DNA of 19,394 bases from Pseudomonadota bacterium (lineage in GTDB: Bacteria > Pseudomonadota > Alphaproteobacteria > Acetobacterales > Acetobacteraceae). A program made the translations under genes and the position numbers. Position 1 is the first letter of the stretch. Each line of letters opens with the position of its first letter. This document shows, one piece after another, positions 14,754-19,394 of the stretch. Location of the stretch: NCBI GenBank assembly GCA_021808055.1, contig JAKBCH010000034.1:1-19394 (forward strand), written 5' to 3'. Below the pieces are notes generated by a model that was given only the letters and a program-made list of their open reading frames with translations, had not been told where the DNA came from and searched no databases.

Positions 14754-15410
14754 ATGATGAGACTGACCGCTGCTGACGGACACAAGTTTCAAGCCTTCGA
14801 AGCCGGGAATGTGAACGCCCCTCGCGGCCTGCTGGTTGTGCAGGAGATTTTTGGTGTGAACCCGCATATCCGCGAGGTTGCCGAACGCCTGGCCGGATAC
14901 GGCTACCGCGTGCTGGCCCCTGCCCTTTTCGACCGTGTGGAACCAGGCATGGAGCTGGATTATTCAGAAGCAGGGATTAAAGCCGGGCTGGAAGCGCGGG
15001 CGAAAATTCCAGAGGACAAAACGCTGCTGGATTTGGGGGCCACCGCCGCGGCTTTTTCCGGCAAACCGGTGGGAATTATTGGCTATTGCTGGGGCGGCAC
15101 GCTGGCCTGGGCCGGTGCAACGCAGACCAAGCATTTCAAGGCGGCAAGCTGCTGGTATGGCGCGGGCATTGCCACAGCGAAGGCCGCCAAGCCCAACTGC
15201 CCGGTGCAGATGCATTTCGGCACCGAGGATCACAGCATTCCGCTGAGCGATGTGGACGCAATTAAGGCGGCACAGCCGGGCGTAGAGGTGTTTGTGTATG
15301 AAGGCGCGCAACACGGCTTTGGCTGTGCGGCTCGGCCCAGCTACAGCGCCAAGGATTGGGAGCTGGCGGAGCTGCGTTCACTGGCGTTTTTTGCCGAGCA
15401 TCTGCGCTGA
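14754..15410 (+). CDS. Dienelactone hydrolase family protein
   Basis: A 218-residue cytoplasmic alpha/beta hydrolase of the dienelactone hydrolase family. The nucleophile is Cys112 in GIIGYCWGG. The other triad members are Asp159 (GTEDHSIP) and His187 (EGAQHGFGC). Glu31 in VVQEIFGVNP matches the glutamate that holds the cysteine in this family. The fold is complete and of normal length. The open frame extends to a TTG at 14721, but the ATG at 14754 is preferred because GGGA (14741-14744) lies nine bases before it; a second ATG follows directly. Classic members open the lactone ring in chlorocatechol degradation, but no other aromatic-degradation gene is nearby, so the substrate is unknown. 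It may be cotranscribed with rppH (42-base gap). Confidence 0.88.
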   Translation: MMRLTAADGHKFQAFEAGNVNAPRGLLVVQEIFGVNPHIREVAERLAGYGYRVLAPALFDRVEPGMELDYSEAGIKAGLEARAKIPEDKTLLDLGATAAAFSGKPVGIIGYCWGGTLAWAGATQTKHFKAASCWYGAGIATAKAAKPNCPVQMHFGTEDHSIPLSDVDAIKAAQPGVEVFVYEGAQHGFGCAARPSYSAKDWELAELRSLAFFAEHLR

Positions 15411-15427
15411 CCACGATGCGGGCCGGT

Positions 15428-15456
15428 TTGACATAAGCCGCCACGATGACATGAAT
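15428..15456 (+). promoter_or_regulatory. Candidate promoter of the patatin-like gene
   Basis: A perfect TTGACA (15428-15433), 17-base spacer, and a weak ATGAAT (15451-15456). It lies in the 73-base gap before the patatin-like start. The octamer CCACGATG also occurs twice in this gap (15411-15418 and 15441-15448). Confidence 0.4.
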
Positions 15457-15483
15457 TGAGCAAGCTCGTGAAGGATCAGCATC

Positions 15484-16656
15484 ATGGATATCCTCTCCGA
15501 CCCCAAGCGCCCGCACCGCAAAACGCTGCCACCCATTTCGCCGATTGAGCGGCCCAAGGGCTGCGACACGATTGGGCTGGTTTTGCAAGGCGGCGGCGCA
15601 TTGGGGGCTTATCAGGCGGGCGTGTATCAGGCGCTGCATGAAGCTGGGCTGGAGCCGGACTGGGTGGCTGGCGTTTCCATAGGTGCGGTGAACGCCGCCA
15701 TCATCGCCGGCAACAAACCTGAGCACCGGCTGGAACGGCTGGAAAAATTCTGGACGGATATTACCGCGCGAGACCCGTTCACGACCTGGTTTGAGGGCGA
15801 TGACGCCCGCAAGCTGCGCAACGGGCTTTCGGCCATGAACGGCATGATGTTCGGCCAGCCTGGGTTTTTCAAACCCGTGCCTTTCGGGGGCTTTCTGGCA
15901 CCGCGCGGCGCGCGCTTTGCCACCGCGATGTATGATACCATCCCCTTGCATCACACCCTTGAAATGCTGGTTGATTTCAACCTGATCAACGAAGGACAAA
16001 TTCGCCTCGCGGTAGGGGCAGTGAATGTCGAGACCGCGAATTTCGTCTATTTTGACAATGCCGAGCGCGAGATCGAGCCCGAGCATATCATGGCTTCCGG
16101 TGCGCTGCCGCCCGGCCTGCCGATGATCCGTATCGACCAGGACCATTACTGGGATGGCGGGCTGGTTTCCAACACGCCGCTGCAACATCTGCTGGATCAT
16201 ATCGGCTCCAAAAACCTGTTGGCTTTTCAGGTTGATTTATTTTCCGCCCAGGGCAAAATTCCGCGCGACATGCCCGAGGTTCTGGCCCGGCAGAAAGATA
16301 TTCAATATTCCTCGCGCACCCGCACCACCACCGATCATTTTTTGGAAACCCACCGGCTGAAGCAGGCATTGCGCGACGCGCTTGAAAAAATTCCCGCGGC
16401 CCAACTGAGCGATGAGCAGCGGGCGGCGAAAGAAGAGCTGAAACATTTGCCCGAGATCAATATCATGCAGTTGATCTATAAGCAGAAAGCCTATGAGGGC
16501 GATGCCAAGGATTACGAGTTCAGCCGCATTTCCATGAAAGAGCATTGGCGCTCTGGCTATTACGACACCCGCAACACGCTGAACCACAAGAACTGGCTGC
16601 AATTTCACGGCACGCCGGGAATCCGCTCGTTCGACCTGCACCGCAAAGACAAATGA
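15484..16656 (+). CDS. Patatin-like phospholipase (with DUF3734-type C-terminal region)
   Basis: A 390-residue patatin-fold lipid acyl hydrolase. The oxyanion loop is GGGALG at 36-41, the nucleophile is Ser65 in GVSIGAVNAA (GxSxG), and the catalytic aspartate is Asp224 in YWDGGLVSN, so the Ser-Asp dyad is intact. Residues after about 270 form a charged helical region, ending in a segment with KDYEFSRISMKEHWRSGYYD, as in patatin proteins carrying a DUF3734 C-terminal domain that are frequent in alphaproteobacteria. There is no signal peptide, so it probably acts in the cytoplasm or on the inner leaflet. Some relatives are linked to polyhydroxybutyrate granules or to phospholipid turnover; which applies here is unknown. 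AAGGA at about 15470-15474, nine bases upstream, supports the ATG. parE begins 67 bases after the stop. Confidence 0.92.
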   Translation: MDILSDPKRPHRKTLPPISPIERPKGCDTIGLVLQGGGALGAYQAGVYQALHEAGLEPDWVAGVSIGAVNAAIIAGNKPEHRLERLEKFWTDITARDPFTTWFEGDDARKLRNGLSAMNGMMFGQPGFFKPVPFGGFLAPRGARFATAMYDTIPLHHTLEMLVDFNLINEGQIRLAVGAVNVETANFVYFDNAEREIEPEHIMASGALPPGLPMIRIDQDHYWDGGLVSNTPLQHLLDHIGSKNLLAFQVDLFSAQGKIPRDMPEVLARQKDIQYSSRTRTTTDHFLETHRLKQALRDALEKIPAAQLSDEQRAAKEELKHLPEINIMQLIYKQKAYEGDAKDYEFSRISMKEHWRSGYYDTRNTLNHKNWLQFHGTPGIRSFDLHRKDK

Positions 16657-16709
16657 CCCCCCTTGCCTGCGCCCGGCGCGGCGTGGCAACCAGAATGCCT
16701 GGTGCGTTA

Positions 16710-16714
16710 AGGAG
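16710..16714 (+). promoter_or_regulatory. Shine-Dalgarno site of parE
   Basis: AGGAG, nine bases before TTG at 16724. It supports a TTG start, since the family N-terminus begins just there and no ATG is near. Confidence 0.7.
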
Positions 16715-16723
16715 TCCGCGTCG

Positions 16724-18694
16724 TTGAGCGATCTGTTCGAGAATATCCCCGCCAAGGACAGCTACGGTGCCAAGGATATCGAGGTTCTGGAAGGGCTGGA
16801 GCCGGTGCGCCGCCGCCCTGGCATGTATATCGGCGGCACGGATGAGAACGCCCTGCACCATCTGGCCGCCGAGATTCTCGACAATTCCATGGATGAAGCC
16901 GTGGCCGGGCATGCCAGCACCATTGAGATGTGGCTGGGTGCAGGCAACCAGCTTACCGTGCGCGATAATGGGCGCGGCATTCCGGTGGACCCGCATCCGA
17001 AATTCAAAGATAAATCCGCGCTGGAGGTGATTTTCACCACGCTGCATTCCGGCGGCAAATTCTCCGGCAAGGCTTATGCCACCTCGGGCGGGTTGCATGG
17101 CGTGGGGTCATCGGTGGTGAACGCGCTCTCCTCCAGCTTTACCGCCGAGGTGGCGAAGGACCGGAAGCTCTACCGGCAGAGTTATGTGCGCGGCCAACCG
17201 CAAACCAGGCTGGAAGAGGTGGGAGCGGCCCAGAACCGGCGCGGCACCACCATAAGTTTCGTGCCGGATACTGAGATTTTCGGGCCGCTGAAATTTTCGC
17301 CCGCCAGGCTGTTCAAGCTTTGCCGCAGCAAGGCGTATCTGTTCCGGGGTGTGAAAATCCGCTGGGTGTGCAATGCCAGCCTGCTGAAAGCCGAGTCGGA
17401 TGTGCCCGCCGAGGCGGAGCTGCACTTCCCCGGCGGCTTGCGCGATTCGTTGGCGGCGGAATTGGATGGGGCCGCCTTGGTGCTGCCAGAGATATGGTCC
17501 GGCGAAGCGAAATTCGCCGCCATCAACGGCCAGGACCAGGGCAAGCTGGAATGGGCTTTTGCCTGGGTGGAACAAGGTGAAGGCACCATAGACACATATT
17601 GCAACACCGTGCCCACGCCTTTGGGCGGCACACATGAGGCGGGAATGCGCAGCGCGCTGCTGAAAGGGCTGCGGAGCTGGGCGGAGACGCGTGGCAACAA
17701 GCGCGGTGCGGCGATTATAGCGGACGACGTGCTGGGAGGCTTACGCGCCAAGCTCTCGCTGTTCATCCGTGACCCGCATTTCCAGGGCCAGACCAAGGAA
17801 AAACTCACAACACAGGAAGCCGGGCGGCTGACCGAAACCTCCCTGCGCGACCGCTTCGACCATTTTCTGGCGGGCGACCCGGCCAACGCGGATAATCTGC
17901 TGGCTTATGTGGTGGACCGTGCGGAAGAGCGCATCCGCCGCAAGGAACAGAAAGACACGCCGCGTAAATCCGCCACGCGGCGTTTGCGCCTGCCCGGCAA
18001 GCTGGCTGACTGCGCCACGGAAAGTGCCGATGGCACCGAGATTTTTCTGGTGGAGGGCGATTCGGCTGGCGGCTCCGCCAAGCAGGCGCGCAACCGCAAT
18101 ACCCAGGCGATTCTGCCGCTGAAGGGCAAGATTTTGAACGTCGCTTCAGCTTCCGTGGAGAAGCTGAAGCAGAACCAGGAATTGAAAGACCTGATTGAGG
18201 CGCTGGGCTGCGGCACAGGCAACAGCTTCAACCGTGCGAATCTACGCTATGAGCGCATCATCATCATGACCGACGCGGATGTGGACGGCGCGCACATCGC
18301 CTCCTTGTTGATGACGTTTTTTTACCGCGAGCTGCCGGAACTTATCCGGCATGGGCATGTCTATCTGGCACAGCCACCGCTCTATCGCCTGACGCAAGGG
18401 GCCAAGAGCGTTTATGCGATGGATGACGCCGCACGCGAGAAAATTGTGAAAACCTTCAAGGCCGGGGCAAAGGTAGAGATCAGCCGCTTTAAAGGGCTTG
18501 GGGAAATGCCGCCTGCCGTGCTGAAAGAAACCACAATGGACCCGGCAAAGCGCACGCTGCTACGGATTATGGCTGCACCAGAGGCAAGGGCGGAAACCGC
18601 TAATCTGGTGGATAGCCTGATGGGCAAGCGCCCGGAGCTGCGGTTTCAATTCATCCAGGAAAACGCAGGCAAGGTTGAGGAGCTTGATATTTAA
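16724..18694 (+). CDS. parE: DNA topoisomerase IV subunit B
   Basis: ParE is the ATPase subunit of topoisomerase IV, which with ParC separates linked daughter chromosomes. The 656-residue product has a GHKL ATPase site (Glu50 and Asn54 in EILDNSMDEA, DNGRGIP at 81-87, GGLHGVG at 122-128), a transducer domain, and a TOPRIM domain with Glu444 (EGDSAGGSAKQ) and Asp517/Asp519/Asp521 (TDADVDG). It is assigned to ParE rather than GyrB by length (GyrB is usually longer), by KGLGEMPPAVLKETTMDPAKR, and by the ending MGKRPELRFQFIQENA. The TTG start follows AGGAG at a nine-base spacing. parC is not in the window. A bidirectional terminator follows the stop within six bases. Quinolone and novobiocin target regions lie in this protein, but no resistance change is claimed. 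Confidence 0.96.
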   Translation: MSDLFENIPAKDSYGAKDIEVLEGLEPVRRRPGMYIGGTDENALHHLAAEILDNSMDEAVAGHASTIEMWLGAGNQLTVRDNGRGIPVDPHPKFKDKSALEVIFTTLHSGGKFSGKAYATSGGLHGVGSSVVNALSSSFTAEVAKDRKLYRQSYVRGQPQTRLEEVGAAQNRRGTTISFVPDTEIFGPLKFSPARLFKLCRSKAYLFRGVKIRWVCNASLLKAESDVPAEAELHFPGGLRDSLAAELDGAALVLPEIWSGEAKFAAINGQDQGKLEWAFAWVEQGEGTIDTYCNTVPTPLGGTHEAGMRSALLKGLRSWAETRGNKRGAAIIADDVLGGLRAKLSLFIRDPHFQGQTKEKLTTQEAGRLTETSLRDRFDHFLAGDPANADNLLAYVVDRAEERIRRKEQKDTPRKSATRRLRLPGKLADCATESADGTEIFLVEGDSAGGSAKQARNRNTQAILPLKGKILNVASASVEKLKQNQELKDLIEALGCGTGNSFNRANLRYERIIIMTDADVDGAHIASLLMTFFYRELPELIRHGHVYLAQPPLYRLTQGAKSVYAMDDAAREKIVKTFKAGAKVEISRFKGLGEMPPAVLKETTMDPAKRTLLRIMAAPEARAETANLVDSLMGKRPELRFQFIQENAGKVEELDI

Positions 18695-18699
18695 AAAAG

Positions 18700-18731
18700 A
18701 AAAGGCCCTGATGTGTGTCAGGGCCTTTTTT
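18700..18731. terminator. Bidirectional Rho-independent terminator between parE and the HU gene
   Basis: A 12-bp perfect stem (18700-18711 and 18718-18729) with a six-base loop. A T run follows on the plus strand (to 18731) and an A-rich run precedes it (18693-18703), so it can stop transcription from both parE and the convergent HU gene. Confidence 0.88.
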
Positions 18732-18749
18732 CGAGCGGGACCTAAAGGG

Positions 18750-19019
18750 TTACACCATCTTCTTCAAAGACGGAGAGGCTTTAAAGCGCACGGTCTTGCC
18801 GGCCTTCACTTTAATTTCTTCGCCGGTGCGCGGGTTAACACCCTTGCGGGCCTTGGTTTTGCGAACGGTGAAGGTGCCGAAGCTCGGCAGGGTAAACTTG
18901 CCGTTCTTCTTCATTTCCTTAACGATCGCCTCAATCAGGTCGCTCGCGGCGCGGTTGGCGGCAACACCGGTGATTTCCGCGGAACCCTGGATAATCTCAG
19001 CAATAAACGCTTTTGACAT
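18750..19019 (-). CDS. hup: HU family DNA-binding protein
   Basis: An 89-residue nucleoid protein that bends DNA without strong sequence preference and acts as a dimer. The N-terminal helices (MSKAFIAEIIQ onward) are followed by the saddle GKFTLPSFGTFTVRKTKARKG, the arm motif NPRTGEEIKVKAG with the intercalating proline, and TVRFKASPSLKK at the end. This is typical HU; an IHF subunit would show different arm residues. GAGG at 19028-19031 on the minus strand, eight bases before the ATG, supports the start. The gene is alone, convergent with parE, and separated from the upstream tRNA-Phe by its own terminator, so it probably has a separate promoter in 19035-19140. Whether this is the only HU gene in the genome cannot be seen. 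Confidence 0.95.
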   Translation of the reverse strand: MSKAFIAEIIQGSAEITGVAANRAASDLIEAIVKEMKKNGKFTLPSFGTFTVRKTKARKGVNPRTGEEIKVKAGKTVRFKASPSLKKMV

Positions 19020-19097
19020 TTCTAAAGCCTCTTCCTATTAGCTCGGCCTGGCCTGATTTAACCTTTTGGCCGAAGATTCCTCTGCTCAAACCTCTGG

Positions 19098-19133
19098 ATT
19101 TTATTATTCCGCAGGCTGGATGCTAAATGTCTA
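19098..19133 (-). promoter_or_regulatory. Candidate promoter region of the HU gene
   Basis: An AT-rich stretch on the minus strand offers TAGACA (19133 to 19128) with AATAAT 19 bases further (19108 to 19103), or TTTAGC with TAAAAT (19103 to 19098) at 18. Neither pair is ideal, but this is the only promoter-like place between the tRNA terminator and HU. Confidence 0.3.
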
Positions 19134-19145
19134 GCCTTGGCCTGC

Positions 19146-19171
19146 AAAAAAAACCAGCCTTCATGGGCTGG
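19146..19171 (-). terminator. Rho-independent terminator downstream of tRNA-Phe
   Basis: On the minus strand CCAGCC (19171-19166), a six-base loop, GGCTGG (19159-19154), then eight T's (19153-19146). It ends the tRNA-Phe transcript about 100 bases after the mature 3' end. In the 19172-19268 interval I see no gene. Confidence 0.8.
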
Positions 19172-19268
19172 AATGAAAAGGTTTTTTCGGGAAAATCAAT
19201 ATTCACAATGCGCCGGTGCCGAAAGAGCTTAGGGATTTTGGCTCTCAAACTATTGTGAAGAGGGAAAA

Positions 19269-19344
19269 TGGTGCCCAGAGCCGGAATCGAACCAGCGACA
19301 CTGCGATTTTCAGTCGCATGCTCTACCAACTGAGCTATCTGGGC
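19269..19344 (-). tRNA. tRNA-Phe (anticodon GAA)
   Basis: A 76-nt cloverleaf on the minus strand. The acceptor arms GCCCAGA and TCTGGGC pair fully and are followed by A plus an encoded CCA. The D arm is AGCTCAGTTGGTAGAGC (as AGCTC...GAGC), the anticodon stem is TGCGA/TCGCA with loop CTGAAAA, so the anticodon is GAA, and the T loop reads GGTTCGATTCC. All stems are intact, so the gene should be functional. Confidence 0.98.
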
Positions 19345-19357
19345 CCTTGGTCGGGGC

Positions 19358-19386
19358 TGCCTAAAGCATTAGCCAACCCGTTGCAA
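19358..19386 (-). promoter_or_regulatory. Weak candidate promoter of tRNA-Phe
   Basis: On the minus strand TTGCAA (19386-19381), a 17-base spacer and TAGGCA (19363-19358), placing a start about seven bases before the tRNA. The -10 match is poor and the sequence ends eight bases further. Confidence 0.25.
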
Positions 19387-19394
19387 GCTCGCTG

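Noticed and set aside
19123..19329. A short minus-strand open frame reading through tRNA-Phe
   Set aside because: Its N-terminus is a translation of the tRNA T arm, a common false ORF; the tRNA and its terminator explain the sequence.
1..19394. CRISPR array, phage genes, toxin-antitoxin or defence system
   Set aside because: No regularly spaced repeats, cas-like genes, integrases or paired small toxin-antitoxin genes were seen; apart from the pseudogene debris the window is housekeeping content.

Overview
The window is chromosomal DNA from an alphaproteobacterium. Acetobacteraceae or close relatives is my best guess. The reasons are the high G+C, the conserved order nadD-rsfS-rlmH-gpmI-envC-ctpA-rppH, frequent TTG/GTG starts, and alphaproteobacterial-type products (a DUF1345 protein and a patatin with a long C-terminal half). 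The taxon is inferred from gene content and protein flavour only.

Layout. Bases 1-750 are a graveyard: the 3' end of an IS66-family transposase with a one-base frameshift abuts, on the other strand, a fragment of a DUF2142-type membrane protein. A complete fusA (EF-G) follows on the minus strand with its own hairpin terminator, away from the usual rpsL-rpsG-tuf context. Next come three plus-strand genes: a small cupin, a DUF1345 membrane protein and a fumarylacetoacetate-hydrolase-family protein with a twin-arginine signal. A minus-strand pair encodes a fused GNAT acetyltransferase-MutT Nudix protein and a CinA/MoaB-type protein, overlapping by ATGA.

From about 7.1 to 18.7 kb is a long plus-strand run: proA, nadD, rsfS, rlmH, gpmI, envC, ctpA, rppH, a dienelactone-hydrolase-like gene, a patatin-like phospholipase and parE. 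It ends at a bidirectional hairpin terminator shared with the convergent HU gene. The run combines proline and NAD synthesis, ribosome silencing and 23S rRNA modification, glycolysis, control of septal peptidoglycan splitting, periplasmic proteolysis, mRNA 5'-end decapping and chromosome decatenation. It is a housekeeping cluster. Many genes are joined by overlaps or short gaps, and no terminator is visible inside it. The window ends with tRNA-Phe(GAA) on the minus strand.

The most unusual observation is a pair of 30-bp palindromic repeats (6001-6030 and 8424-8453). They are identical at 27 of 30 positions, and two of the three differences are a compensatory stem change. Both copies are translated: each encodes part of the N-terminal tail of a different protein (CinA-like and NadD). 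This looks like a protein-embedded, REP-like palindromic element. Other points are a possible ATA start for rsfS, a shared divergent promoter that implies a leaderless mRNA for the GNAT-MutT gene, and the exported FAH-family enzyme.
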